Assembly (NCBI GenBank): GCA_910583985.1
Contig: CAJTYA010000005.1
Span: 62,001-126,000, forward strand
Source: an uncultured Alistipes sp.
GTDB taxonomy: Bacteria > Bacteroidota > Bacteroidia > Bacteroidales > Rikenellaceae
Length of the DNA stretch: 64,000 bases
Direction of reading: 5' to 3'
The position numbers and the translations under genes are program-made. This document shows, in pieces, positions 48,907 through 60,364 of the stretch. The notes beneath the pieces are model-generated. The model saw only the letters and a program-made list of their open reading frames with translations. It had not been told where the DNA came from and did no database searches. How positions within the stretch are numbered: the stretch's first letter is position 1; each line of letters begins with the position of its first letter.

Positions 48907-49593
48907 ATGTCAGGATTCATGCAACCGGAGTTTCTGCTGATTATCGTCATCGGAATCGCAGGATTCGTCGTACAGGCCAAGCTCCAGTCCGTATTCAAGA
49001 AATACTCGAAAGTGATGTTCCCCGGCGGACTCACCGGCCGCGACGTGGCCGAAAGGATGCTGCGCGACAACGGCATCTACGACGTGAAGGTCGTATCGAC
49101 GCCCGGTCATCTGACCGACCACTACAACCCGGCCACCAAGACCGTCAACCTGAGCGAACCGGTCTACAACAGCAACAGCGTGGCCGCCGCGGCCGTCGCC
49201 GCCCACGAATGCGGCCATGCCGTACAGCACGCCAAGGAATACGCGCCGCTGAAGCTGCGCTCGGCGCTGGTGCCGGTGGTCAGCTTCTCGTCGCAATGGG
49301 CCGTGTGGATCGTCATCGCGGGCATCCTGCTGATGAAGTCGTTCCCGGCCCTGTTCTGGATCGGCATCGGCATGATCGCCCTCTCGGCGCTTTTCAGCAT
49401 CGTCACGCTGCCGGTCGAGTACAACGCCTCGGCACGGGCCATGCAATGGCTCACCTCCAGCTACACGCTGCGGGGCGAACAGGCCGCACAGGCCAAGGAA
49501 GCCCTCGCATGGGCCGCACGCACCTATCTGGTCGCCGCGCTGTCGGCCATCGCCACGCTGATCTACTACCTCGGCTTCGCCCGCAGGGATTAG
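48907..49593 (+). CDS. Membrane zinc metallopeptidase (YugP family)
   Basis: 228 aa. There is an N-terminal transmembrane helix (about 8-24). The zinc motif HECGH (100-104, ligands His100 and His104, catalytic Glu101) is in AAHECGHAVQHA. Two or three more membrane segments follow (about 125-162 and 205-225). This is the neutral zinc metallopeptidase family typified by Bacillus YugP; substrates are unknown. It lies 85 bp after the dehydrogenase gene and ends in a strong hairpin. Confidence 0.92.
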   Translation: MSGFMQPEFLLIIVIGIAGFVVQAKLQSVFKKYSKVMFPGGLTGRDVAERMLRDNGIYDVKVVSTPGHLTDHYNPATKTVNLSEPVYNSNSVAAAAVAAHECGHAVQHAKEYAPLKLRSALVPVVSFSSQWAVWIVIAGILLMKSFPALFWIGIGMIALSALFSIVTLPVEYNASARAMQWLTSSYTLRGEQAAQAKEALAWAARTYLVAALSAIATLIYYLGFARRD

Positions 49594-50310
49594 CCCCGCA
49601 GCGAACCGACGACACGAACCCCGCGTCCCGCGCTTCTTTCCGAGCGCGGGACGCGTGCGTTTAGACCCTTCCGTTCCGCCCGACCGCTCTGGCCGTCCGC
49701 CCCCCCGTCCGAAAACAGCCATCGGGCGCCGGACACGACGATCCGTCGAAGGCACAGCCCCGTCCGACCGCTCCGACGTCCCGAACGACGACCGTCCCGG
49801 AAAACGAAAAGAACGGCCCCTCTCGGAATTTTTCGCCCGCATCCGCCCCGAAACACTCCCGACACCAGCAGGTTCGTTCCCAGTTTCCTGTCCCGGCCCC
49901 AGCAGGGACGATCCGCATATCGCCGATTCACCCGACCAAAAGCCAGAAGGAAAGCCGACCGAAAAACCGCCCGCATCCCCGCATGCGCGGTCTTCGCATC
50001 GCCCTTCTTTCCCCGCCCGTGCCGAACGCTCCGCCGCGTCGATCCGACCGCCGAACATGCAGCATGTCCCGGCAGAATATTCTCCACCGACCGCTCCTGC
50101 CGAAAACCGGACGCTATTTGCAAAAACAAAAAGCCGCGCCGCGCAGAGTTTCCGCACGGTCGAATCCGGCGCATCGGAAAAACATACATCGTCCGGGAGA
50201 GTCGCGGAAACGGCTCGCTACAGGACCGCCCCATTCCGAAACCGCGGTCCGATTCTTCCGACGAGGCGCACGACAATGATGCCTGCATACGGGAACGCCC
50301 GGTCCCGACA
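49594..50310. other. Spacer between the zinc peptidase gene and pckA
   Basis: About 780 bp in total between convergent genes. It holds the peptidase terminator at the left and the pckA terminator at the right. Between them (about 49660-50310) I see no supported gene or RNA. A seven-C run lies at 49700-49706. Confidence 0.5.
49622..49655 (+). terminator. Hairpin terminator after the zinc peptidase gene
   Basis: A perfect 13-bp stem (CGCGTCCCGCGCT at 49622-49634 with 49643-49655) with an eight-base loop. The T-tract is weak (GCGTTTA). Confidence 0.7.
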
Positions 50311-50347
50311 AAGAAAAACGGGAACGGCCGCAAGGCCATTCCCGTTT
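50311..50347 (-). terminator. Rho-independent terminator after pckA
   Basis: AAACGGGAACGGCC (50316-50329) pairs with 50334-50347, one mismatch, GCAA loop. On the minus strand it is followed by TTTTTCTT. It lies 26 bp after the stop. Confidence 0.88.
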
Positions 50348-50372
50348 CGAGAAATCCTAATATCCGGAATTA

Positions 50373-51980
<1,608 letters not shown>

Positions 51981-52055
51981 AATTCCTTCTATTTTAGTTG
52001 ATACATCTCTTCTTTAAAATATTTGTCTTACTCCGTTTCCCGGCGCAATCCGGCG

Positions 52056-52063
52056 CAAAGATA
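52056..52063 (-). promoter_or_regulatory. -7 box for pckA
   Basis: TATCTTTG on the minus strand, 75 bp upstream of the pckA ATG. Confidence 0.65.
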
Positions 52064-52414
52064 AAAATTATTTGCGTATTGTTACCCCACTAACAGCTCA
52101 AAATATTAAAAAAAATTATTATCGGATCGTTTTTATACCATCCTACATATCAATAAATTAACCTCAGCACCCTCCGCCTTCCGGACCGAAAGACGCTCTC
52201 CGGGGCCGCCGGTACCGCTCCGGAACGTCCGAGGATCGCGGCCGGCGGCAGGCAGGTCCGGCCCCCGCACCGCACCGGGCCCGCGCCCGGGACCGCCGCA
52301 TCCATGCGGCACCCCGAACGGAACGCCGCGGCTCTACGCCCTCTGCCGAAGTTCTCCGGAGGCTCCTTCCGGAAAAAGCCATGGAAAAAGCGTGCCGCAT
52401 TTCGGATTTATCCA

Positions 52415-52422
52415 TACTTTTG
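52415..52422 (+). promoter_or_regulatory. -7 box for hemW
   Basis: TACTTTTG, 56 bp before the ATG at 52479. This supports that ATG over an open-frame codon at 52392, which lies upstream of the box. Confidence 0.65.
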
Positions 52423-52478
52423 CCCTGTCGGCGCTTCCCGGCCTCCGAACCTCTTCACACACCGCAATCCGCACTCCG

Positions 52479-53627
52479 ATGGCAGGAATCTACATCCACA
52501 TCCCTTTCTGCAAAAGCAAATGCTACTACTGCGACTTCTATTCCAGCACGGCGCTCGCGAATAAAAAGGCCGTACTGGAAACCGTCGCAGAAGAATTGCG
52601 GCGGCGCGCCTCTTTTTTAGGCGGCGAAACGGTCCGGACGGTCTACTTCGGCGGCGGCACGCCCTCGCTGTGTACACCGGCCGAAATAGGCGGCCTGCTG
52701 GCGACCGTGCGCGGGAAGTTCGACACCCTGTTCGAGGAAATCACCGTCGAAGCCAACCCCGACGACCTGACGGACGGCTACCTTTCCGCCCTCCGCGACG
52801 AGGGCGTCGGACGGCTCAGCATCGGCATCCAGTCCTTCGACGACCGCGATCTGCGGTTCATGCACCGGCGCCACGACGCAGCCACGGCGCTCCGGGCCGT
52901 GGAACGGGCCCGCAAGGCGGGATTCGACAACCTGACCATCGACCTGATCTACGGCCTTCCCGGAGCAGACCTCCGGCGATGGGCCGACAACCTCCGGCAG
53001 GCCGTCGCGCTGGACGTTCCCCATCTTTCGGCCTACCACCTCACCATCGAGGAGGGAACGGTTTTCGGACGACGGGCGGCCCGCGGGATGCTCGCCGAAA
53101 TCCCTTCCGAACGAAGCCGGGCGGAATACGCCTTGCTGGAAGAGACGCTCGCTGCCGCCGGGTACGAACATTACGAAATATCGAACTTCGCACGCCCCGG
53201 CTTCCGGGCCCTCCACAATTCGAACTACTGGAACGGCACGCCCTATCTGGGTGTCGGACCGGCAGCCCATTCCTACGACGGGGCATGCCTGCGGCAATGG
53301 AACACGGCGCACATCGGACGCTATCTGGAACAGGCGCCCGAAAACCGGCATCTCCACAGCGAAACGCTCTCCGCGACGATGCGCTATAACGAATTCGTCA
53401 TGACCGCCCTGCGGACCGCCGAAGGCGTCGATACCGAACGGCTGCGGGAACGATTCGGGGCACGCAAATTGCAATATTTCACGGCGCAGGCGCAAAAACA
53501 TCTCGCCCGGAATACGATCCTGCGGAATAATTCCGTATATTACATTCCGAGCGATCGCTTTCTGATTTCGGACGGGATCATCGCCGACCTTTTCTATGTC
53601 GGACCGGACCGGGAAACGGACGAATGA
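52479..53627 (+). CDS. hemW: Radical SAM heme chaperone HemW
   Basis: 382 aa. Radical SAM cysteines Cys11, Cys15 and Cys18 (CKSKCYYC) are followed by YFGGGTPS and IEANPDD-like blocks (EVEANPDDLT). The length and the lack of the HemN N-terminal extension point to HemW, which inserts heme into respiratory proteins, and not to coproporphyrinogen oxidase HemN. It is followed after 39 bp by the glucan fusion gene with no visible promoter between, so the two may share a transcript although their functions are unrelated. Confidence 0.92.
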   Translation: MAGIYIHIPFCKSKCYYCDFYSSTALANKKAVLETVAEELRRRASFLGGETVRTVYFGGGTPSLCTPAEIGGLLATVRGKFDTLFEEITVEANPDDLTDGYLSALRDEGVGRLSIGIQSFDDRDLRFMHRRHDAATALRAVERARKAGFDNLTIDLIYGLPGADLRRWADNLRQAVALDVPHLSAYHLTIEEGTVFGRRAARGMLAEIPSERSRAEYALLEETLAAAGYEHYEISNFARPGFRALHNSNYWNGTPYLGVGPAAHSYDGACLRQWNTAHIGRYLEQAPENRHLHSETLSATMRYNEFVMTALRTAEGVDTERLRERFGARKLQYFTAQAQKHLARNTILRNNSVYYIPSDRFLISDGIIADLFYVGPDRETDE

Positions 53628-53666
53628 CGCCGGAAACACATAAAAACCAAATAGACAACAATCGAC

Positions 53667-56600
53667 ATGTCGGAAACGAAAAAAAACGCCGGACTCGCTC
53701 CGGACTACCTGTTCGAAGTGAGCTGGGAAGTGTGCAACAAAGTGGGGGGCATCCACACCGTCGTCGCCACCAAAGCGCTGACGCTTGAGCGACGGCTGGG
53801 CGACCGCTACATTCTCATCGGTCCCGACGTCCACCGCGAGGACGCGAACCTCGAATTCGAGGAGCTGCCCGACCTGCTCAAGGAGTGGAAACAAACCCTG
53901 CTGGCCAAGGACAACATACGGGTGAAGACCGGACGCTGGAAAATCGAAGGCAATCCGATCGCCGTACTGGTCGACTTCAGCCAGTTCATATCGAACAAGG
54001 ACGACATTCTGAAATTTCTGTGGGAAACCTACCGCGTCGACTCCATCAGCGGCCAATGGGACTATGTCGAACCCGTACTGTTCGGCACGGCCGCCGGCAA
54101 GGTGATCGAAAGCTACGTGAACTTTTACTGCAAGCCGACCGACCGGATCGTCGCCCAGTTCCACGAATGGATGACGTCGAGCGGGGGACTCTACCTCCAG
54201 AAACACTCGCCCTACGTGGCCACCGTATTCACGACGCACGCCACGGTCATGGGCCGCAGCATCGCGGGCAACGGCCTGCCGCTCTACGGCGACATGGCGA
54301 AACTCAACGCCGACGAACTGGCCCGACGCTTCGGCGTCGTCGCCAAGCACTCGCTCGAAAAAACGGCGGCGTTCCATTACGACTGCTTCACGACGGTGAG
54401 CAACCTGACGGCACGGGAATGCCGCCATCTGCTGGGCAAGAATACGGACATGGTCACCCCGAACGGCTTCGAGGACGACTTCGTGTGGCCGGCCGAAGAG
54501 CTCGCCCGCAAGCGGGCCGACTCGCGCGCCCTGATGATCCGCGTGGCCGAAGCCTGCCTCGGCGTGCATTACGACAAGGAACCGCTCATCGTGGGCACCA
54601 GCGGGCGGTACGAATTCAAGAACAAGGGGCTCGACGTCTTCGTCAACTCGCTGCTCCGGCTCGCCGAAAGCGACTCGCTCGAACGTCCGGTGCTGGCCTA
54701 CGTCACCGTGCCGGCCGGCAACGACGGTCCCCGGCAGGACCTCCGGGCCCGGCTCGCCGACCCGGAGGCGCCGCTCGACGGCTCCGCCCCGCGCCACACG
54801 ACGCACTGGCTCTCGAACCCCGAATGGGACCCCATCGTCCGACGGATACGCGGCTCGAAACTCGAAGAGGCGACCTGTCCCGTGCAGTTGGTCTTCGTTC
54901 CCTCGTACCTCGACGGGCACGACGGCATCTTCGAGAAGCACTACTACGAACTGCTCTGCGGCATGGACGTGACGGTCTTCCCGTCGTATTACGAGCCGTG
55001 GGGCTATACGCCGCTCGAAAGCATCGCCTTCTCGGTGCCCACCGTCACCACATCACTGACCGGCTTCGGGCAGTGGGTGGCCGAAAAGCTCGACGAGCAC
55101 AAGGGCGTCGAGGTGATCGCCCGGACCGACACGAACGACGCCGAGGTAGTCGAGAAGATCGCCTCCTCGCTGGCCGAATACAGCTTCATGGACGAGGAAG
55201 AATACGAATCGTTCCGGCGGTCGGCGCTCGAAATTTCCCGCATCGCGCTCTGGGAAAACCTCATCGAATTTTACGACCGGGCCTATGCCGCGGCACTCGC
55301 GAGAATGGCTTCGCGCAACAGGGAAAGCCTCTACCGGAACAACAGCGCCTACGACGAACAGATCAACTTCGTCCGCCAGCAGCTCGTCAGCGACTCGCCC
55401 TCGTGGCGGCGGCTGATGGTCGAACGCAAGCTCCCCGAAAGGCTCCACCCGCTCGAAGTGCTGTCCAAGAACCTGTGGTGGTCGTGGACGATGGCGGCTT
55501 ACGAGCTGTTCGAATACATCGACAGGCCGCTGTGGGTCAAGTGCGAGAAAAATCCGATCGACTTCCTCGACAAACTCAAATACTCCCGCCTGCTCTCGCT
55601 CGAAAAGGACGAGATTTTCCTCGGCAAGATGGACGCCGTCTACGCCCGCTTCCGGGCATACATGGACGAGAAAAAGGAGGCCCGCGAACCGAAGATCGCC
55701 TATTTCAGCATGGAATACGGCCTGCACAGCTCGCTGAAGATCTATTCGGGCGGGCTGGGCATTCTGGCAGGCGACTACCTCAAGGAGGCCAGCGACAAGA
55801 ACGTGCCGATGGTAGCCGTGGGCCTGCTCTACCGCTACGGCTACTTCACGCAGCGGCTCTCGGCTTCGGGCGCGCAGGAGGCCAGCTACGAGGCCCAGAA
55901 TTTCCAGAAGCTGCCCATCACTCCCGTCCGCGACGAGGCGGGCAACTGGGTCAGCGTCCAGATCGCCTTCCCCGGACGCACCGTCACGGCCCGCCTCTGG
56001 CGGTGCGACGTGGGACGGACCGAACTCTATCTGCTCGACACCGACCACGACCTGAATCAGGACGAAGACCGTTCGATCACCTATCACCTCTACGGAGGTG
56101 ACTGGGAAAACCGGCTCAAACAGGAGATGCTGCTGGGCATCGGCGGCATCCGCGCCCTCAACGCCTTGGGCATCCGGCAGGACGTCTACCACTGCAACGA
56201 GGGACACGCCGCCCTCATCGGCATCGAACGCATCCGCGACCTGATCCACGAACAAAGGCTCTCGTTCGGCGAAGCGCTGGAAGTCGTCCGCTCGTCGGCG
56301 CTCTTCACGACGCACACGCCGGTTCCGGCCGGGCACGACGCTTTCCCGGAGTCGATGATCCGGCAGTACATGTCGCACTATCCCGACCGGTTAGGCATCA
56401 CGTGGGAACAGTTCGTCAATTTAGGCAAAACCGACCCGAACGACCCCAACGAAAAATTCTCAATGAGCTTTCTGGCCTGCAACCTCTCGCAGGAGGTCAA
56501 CGGCGTGAGCTGGCTGCACGGCGAGGTAAGCAAGGACATCCTCGGCGGCATGTGGCCCGGCTACTTCAAGGACGAGCTGCATATCGGCTACGTCACCAAC

Positions 56601-57932
56601 GGCGTGCACTTCCCCACATGGTGCGCCTCGAACTTGCGCAAGCTCTACGCCCGGTACTTCGGCGAAGGGTTCCTCGGCAAGGAATACGACATCCCGGCAT
56701 GGCAGAAAGTCCGCGAAATCGAGGATTCGGAGCTGTGGGCGGAACGCATGGTCCTGAAAAACAAACTCATCGACCATATCAAAACGCGTGTGAGCGATCC
56801 CAAGCAGTTCCGCTTCGACTCGCCGCGCCAAATGATCCGCATTCAGGACTCGCTGAAGCCCGACGTGCTGACGATCGGCTTCGCCCGGCGGTTCGCCACC
56901 TACAAGCGGGCCCACCTGCTCTTCACGAACCTCGACCGGCTCGACGGCATCGTCAACAACCCGCAGCGCCCCGTGCAGTTCATCTTCGCCGGCAAGGCCC
57001 ATCCCAACGACAAGCCGGGACAGGACCTCATCAAGCGCATCGTCGAGGTGGCCGCCATGCCGCAGTTCACGGGCAAGATCATCTTCCTGCAAAACTACGA
57101 CATGGAGCTGGCCCGGCGCATGGTGCAGGGCGTGGACGTATGGCTCAACACGCCGACCCGTCCGCTCGAAGCCTCCGGCACCAGCGGCGAGAAGGCCGTG
57201 ATGAACGGCGTGATGCAGTTCAGCGTGCTGGACGGATGGTGGGTCGAAGGCTACAAGCCGGGCGGCGGATGGATGCTGCCCATGGAACGCACGTTCGAGG
57301 ACCAAGGCTTCCAGAACGAAATGGACGCCGAGATGATCTACAACACGATCGAAGAGGAAATCGCCCCGAAATACTACGACAGGGGCGAAGACGGCATCCC
57401 GCACGAATGGGTCGCCGCCGTCAAGACCTGCGTGGCGGACATCGCCTCGAACTTCACCACGAACCGCATGCTCGCCGACTACGAGGAACGCTTCTACCGC
57501 AAGCTCTTCGAGCGCAACCGGGCGATGACAGCCGACGACTTCGCCATGGCCCGCGAGATCGCCGCATGGAAACGGCGCGTGAGCGGCGTGTGGGACCGCA
57601 TCCGTATCCTCAACGTCAAACAGTTCGACATGGGGCGCGAAGCCATCATGACGGGCCATAATTACGACGTGGAGGTAACGGTGGACATCGACGAGCTGCA
57701 ACCCGAAGAGATCGGCGTCGAAATGATCGTCGCCGACCAGATCACCGACGGACAGGTGCGCGTGACGACCCGCCGGGAACTCCGGTTCGAAAAGCGGGAC
57801 GGCTCGCGGGTGCTCTACTCGACCGGCTTCACGCCCGAATCGACCGGCTCGTTCGATCTGGCCATCCGCGTCTTCCCCAAGAACGACCGGCTGCCGCACC
57901 GGATGGACTTCGCGTTGGTCAAATGGGCCTGA
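53667..57932 (+). CDS. Glycogen synthase (GT3-like) fused to alpha-glucan phosphorylase (GT35)
   Basis: 1421 aa in one uninterrupted frame. Residues about 10-560 resemble eukaryotic-type glycogen synthase (GT3): FEVSWEVCNKVGGIHTVVATKA (16-37) and the E-x7-E pair Glu443/Glu451 in YYEPWGYTPLE. A DUF3417-type linker domain (WWSWTMAAYELFEYIDRPLW, about 609-628) begins the second half. The GT35 phosphorylase core follows, starting AYFSMEYGLHSSLKIYSGGLG. The pyridoxal-phosphate lysine is Lys1176 in EASGTSGEKAVMNG. One half would extend alpha-1,4-glucan from nucleotide-glucose; the other would release glucose-1-phosphate. A short C-terminal domain (about 1330-1421) is beta-rich. The order and motifs look complete in both halves. 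Confidence 0.9.
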   Translation: MSETKKNAGLAPDYLFEVSWEVCNKVGGIHTVVATKALTLERRLGDRYILIGPDVHREDANLEFEELPDLLKEWKQTLLAKDNIRVKTGRWKIEGNPIAVLVDFSQFISNKDDILKFLWETYRVDSISGQWDYVEPVLFGTAAGKVIESYVNFYCKPTDRIVAQFHEWMTSSGGLYLQKHSPYVATVFTTHATVMGRSIAGNGLPLYGDMAKLNADELARRFGVVAKHSLEKTAAFHYDCFTTVSNLTARECRHLLGKNTDMVTPNGFEDDFVWPAEELARKRADSRALMIRVAEACLGVHYDKEPLIVGTSGRYEFKNKGLDVFVNSLLRLAESDSLERPVLAYVTVPAGNDGPRQDLRARLADPEAPLDGSAPRHTTHWLSNPEWDPIVRRIRGSKLEEATCPVQLVFVPSYLDGHDGIFEKHYYELLCGMDVTVFPSYYEPWGYTPLESIAFSVPTVTTSLTGFGQWVAEKLDEHKGVEVIARTDTNDAEVVEKIASSLAEYSFMDEEEYESFRRSALEISRIALWENLIEFYDRAYAAALARMASRNRESLYRNNSAYDEQINFVRQQLVSDSPSWRRLMVERKLPERLHPLEVLSKNLWWSWTMAAYELFEYIDRPLWVKCEKNPIDFLDKLKYSRLLSLEKDEIFLGKMDAVYARFRAYMDEKKEAREPKIAYFSMEYGLHSSLKIYSGGLGILAGDYLKEASDKNVPMVAVGLLYRYGYFTQRLSASGAQEASYEAQNFQKLPITPVRDEAGNWVSVQIAFPGRTVTARLWRCDVGRTELYLLDTDHDLNQDEDRSITYHLYGGDWENRLKQEMLLGIGGIRALNALGIRQDVYHCNEGHAALIGIERIRDLIHEQRLSFGEALEVVRSSALFTTHTPVPAGHDAFPESMIRQYMSHYPDRLGITWEQFVNLGKTDPNDPNEKFSMSFLACNLSQEVNGVSWLHGEVSKDILGGMWPGYFKDELHIGYVTNGVHFPTWCASNLRKLYARYFGEGFLGKEYDIPAWQKVREIEDSELWAERMVLKNKLIDHIKTRVSDPKQFRFDSPRQMIRIQDSLKPDVLTIGFARRFATYKRAHLLFTNLDRLDGIVNNPQRPVQFIFAGKAHPNDKPGQDLIKRIVEVAAMPQFTGKIIFLQNYDMELARRMVQGVDVWLNTPTRPLEASGTSGEKAVMNGVMQFSVLDGWWVEGYKPGGGWMLPMERTFEDQGFQNEMDAEMIYNTIEEEIAPKYYDRGEDGIPHEWVAAVKTCVADIASNFTTNRMLADYEERFYRKLFERNRAMTADDFAMAREIAAWKRRVSGVWDRIRILNVKQFDMGREAIMTGHNYDVEVTVDIDELQPEEIGVEMIVADQITDGQVRVTTRRELRFEKRDGSRVLYSTGFTPESTGSFDLAIRVFPKNDRLPHRMDFALVKWA

Positions 57933-57957
57933 CGGGAAGCGCCGCATTCCTTATCGA

Positions 57958-57991
57958 AAACGGGCGCGCCTCGGCCGAGGCGCGCCCGTTT
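57958..57991 (+). terminator. 34-bp perfect palindrome after the fusion gene
   Basis: A 17-bp arm (57958-57974) is followed without spacer by its exact complement (57975-57991), 25 bp after the stop. The T-run is only three, so it may be a terminator or a stable 3' mRNA end. Confidence 0.7.
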
Positions 57992-58163
57992 CGTAAAAAC
58001 ACACGGACGGCACGTCATGAAAGGCCGCTGCGCACCGCACGGACATCCGCCCCGGCAGGCTCCCTCAAAAGCAAAAATACGAGCAGGCGAAACCTATTTT
58101 CCGAAAACGGACCGGCGGGGCGGCGCACATACGATATTTCTGAAAAATAGTTTGGCCGTATTC

Positions 58164-58194
58164 TTGAAAAGGTCTTAAAGTTTTCTTAAATTTA
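58164..58194 (+). promoter_or_regulatory. Candidate promoter for the debranching-enzyme operon
   Basis: TTG (58164-58166), a 20-nt spacer, then TAAATTTA (58187-58194), one base off TANNTTTG. The ATG is 28 bp downstream. Confidence 0.6.
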
Positions 58195-58222
58195 CGGGTA
58201 AGAACAAAAAACGCATCGAGCT

Positions 58223-60160
58223 ATGGCTGTTCTACATTTTGACAAAAACGAGCTGGGCAATCTGGAATATTCCCTGCGGAGGGAAATGCTCAGCACGAAC
58301 CGGGCGGGAGGCTACATGAGCACGACGATCGTCTGCTGCAACACGCGCAAATACCACGGACTGATGGTATGCCCCCGCAACGACGAAGACGAGAACAACT
58401 ACGTGCTGCTGTCGTCGGTGGACGAGACCGTCGTCCAGCACGACCAGTCGTTCAATCTGGCCATCCACCGGTTTCCCGGCGTCTACGAGCCCAGAGGACA
58501 CAAATACATCACCGATTTCACTTACACGCCCTCGCCGGCCATCACCTACCGCGTGGGCGGCGTGATCCTGAAAAAGGAGCTGCTGTGGATCCATGCCCGG
58601 ACGCAACTGCTCATCCGTTACACGCTGCTCGACGCCCGCTCGAAGACGCTGCTGCGACTGCGGCCTTTTCTGGCTTTCCGCGACCGGCACACGGTAGGAC
58701 GGGCCAACCTCTTCGCCGACGGGCACAGCTACCCCGTTCCGGGCGGAGTGAAGAACCGGCTCTACGAAGGTTTCCCGTGGCTGCACATGCAACTCAACGT
58801 GCCGCACGAATTCGTCGCCGCGCCGGACTGGTATTACAATTTCGAATACGCCGAGGAGATCGAGCGGGGTTATCCCGGACACGAAGACTTGTTGACGACC
58901 GGTTACTTCGAAACCGAGATCGCCAAGGGCCAGAGCATCGTCTTCTCCTGCTCGATCGAAGAGGCCGATCCGCTCGCGCTCGAAAAAACGTTCGAGGAGG
59001 AACTCGCCCGGCGCTCGGACAAGAACGACTTCATTTCCTGCCTGCGCCATTCGGCCCGGCAGTTCATCGTCCGGCACGGCGACAAGACCGAGGCCGTGGC
59101 CGGCTATCCGTGGTTCGGACGATGGGGCCGCGACACGTTCATCGCGCTGCCGGGCATCACATTAGCGCAGGACGACGCCCGCACGTGCCGCGAAGTGATC
59201 GACACGATGGTCGCCCAGATGAAAGACGGCCTGTTCCCAAACATGGGCGACGCCTACAACTCGGTCGACGCTCCGCTGTGGTTTTTCTGGACGCTTCAGG
59301 CCTTCGAGCCCTATGCCGGAGGAGCGAAAAAGATATGGGCGGCCTACAAGGAGCCCATCAAAGCCATCCTCGAAGCGTACCGCAACGGCACGAACCCCTA
59401 TGTCCGCGTGGACGACAACGCGCTGGTGTGGGCCTCCCATCCCCGGTACGCCATGACGTGGATGGACGCCGTGGGAGCCGACGGACCCGTCACGGGCCGG
59501 GACGGCTACCAAGTCGAAATCAACGCCCTGTGGTACAACGCCGTCTGCTACGCGCTGGAACTGGCCCGAAAAGGCCGCGACAAGGCCTTCGTCGCCCGGT
59601 GGCAGGAGATGCCCGAAAAGATAAAGGCCTCGTTCCTCGACCGGTTCTGGTATCCGAAAGAGGAGTTTCTGGCCGACTACGTGGACGAAAACGGTCAGAA
59701 CACCTACATCCGGCCCAACCAGATCATCGCCTGCTCGCTGCCCTACGGCATGCTGAACGACAGCATGAAGCTCTGCGTCATCGAGAAAGTCCGCCGCCAC
59801 CTGCTCACCCCCAAGGGGCTCCGGACGCTGTCGCCCCGCAATCCGCTCTACAAGGGCCACTACGGGGGCGACCAAGCTACGCGCGACAAAGCCTATCATC
59901 AGGGCACCGTATGGCCGTGGCTGCTCGAACATTACGTCCGGGCCAATTTCGACATGCAGGGAGCGGCGTTCCTGCCCGAAGCCAAGGACATCCTCCGGAA
60001 CTTCGAGGAGGACATCAGCGTCAGCGGGATCGCCTCGATCAACGAAATATACGACGGCGACCCGCCCCACCACCCCAGAGGCGCCGTTTCGCAGGCATGG
60101 AGCGTGGGAGCGGTTCTTCGCATCGAGCGGATGATCGAAGAATTCGAAACGAAAAAATGA
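58223..60160 (+). CDS. Glycogen debranching enzyme (archaeal/bacterial GDE type)
   Basis: 645 aa. The N-terminal GDE domain (about 15-230; NRAGGYMSTTIVCCNTRKYHGLMV) is followed by the (alpha/alpha)6 amylo-alpha-1,6-glucosidase domain. The latter has YPWFGRWGRDTFIALPG (295-311, Trp297 to Asp304) and the closing YHQGTVWPWLLEHYV. It should remove alpha-1,6 branches left by the phosphorylase. It is the first gene after a new promoter and is followed 204 bp later by the GT4 gene. Confidence 0.93.
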   Translation: MAVLHFDKNELGNLEYSLRREMLSTNRAGGYMSTTIVCCNTRKYHGLMVCPRNDEDENNYVLLSSVDETVVQHDQSFNLAIHRFPGVYEPRGHKYITDFTYTPSPAITYRVGGVILKKELLWIHARTQLLIRYTLLDARSKTLLRLRPFLAFRDRHTVGRANLFADGHSYPVPGGVKNRLYEGFPWLHMQLNVPHEFVAAPDWYYNFEYAEEIERGYPGHEDLLTTGYFETEIAKGQSIVFSCSIEEADPLALEKTFEEELARRSDKNDFISCLRHSARQFIVRHGDKTEAVAGYPWFGRWGRDTFIALPGITLAQDDARTCREVIDTMVAQMKDGLFPNMGDAYNSVDAPLWFFWTLQAFEPYAGGAKKIWAAYKEPIKAILEAYRNGTNPYVRVDDNALVWASHPRYAMTWMDAVGADGPVTGRDGYQVEINALWYNAVCYALELARKGRDKAFVARWQEMPEKIKASFLDRFWYPKEEFLADYVDENGQNTYIRPNQIIACSLPYGMLNDSMKLCVIEKVRRHLLTPKGLRTLSPRNPLYKGHYGGDQATRDKAYHQGTVWPWLLEHYVRANFDMQGAAFLPEAKDILRNFEEDISVSGIASINEIYDGDPPHHPRGAVSQAWSVGAVLRIERMIEEFETKK

Positions 60161-60364
60161 CGCCGCGGGACGGCTTTGGAACGAACCGTGCATAGACGGT
60201 TCCGAAGTGCCCGCCTCTCTCCGGAGGTATCCCGCCCGCAAGCGGCGAAAGGCCGCCGGCCCGTAAAAAGCCCTCCGACGGGGCGGACCGGCACCGGCCA
60301 CACGCAGCGTCCTCGCACGGAAAAAGACGACAGACAAGGAGTTGAACGCAATAAAAACAGACAG

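Larger units (their letters stand above)
51981..52478. other. pckA-hemW divergent intergenic region
   Basis: About 500 bp. It holds the pckA promoter (52056), an AT-rich core (about 52070-52160) and the hemW promoter (52415). A tandem GCGCCGGATT-like repeat lies in the pckA leader (about 52038-52056). The C/G-rich part at 52165-52400 has no supported gene. Confidence 0.55.
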
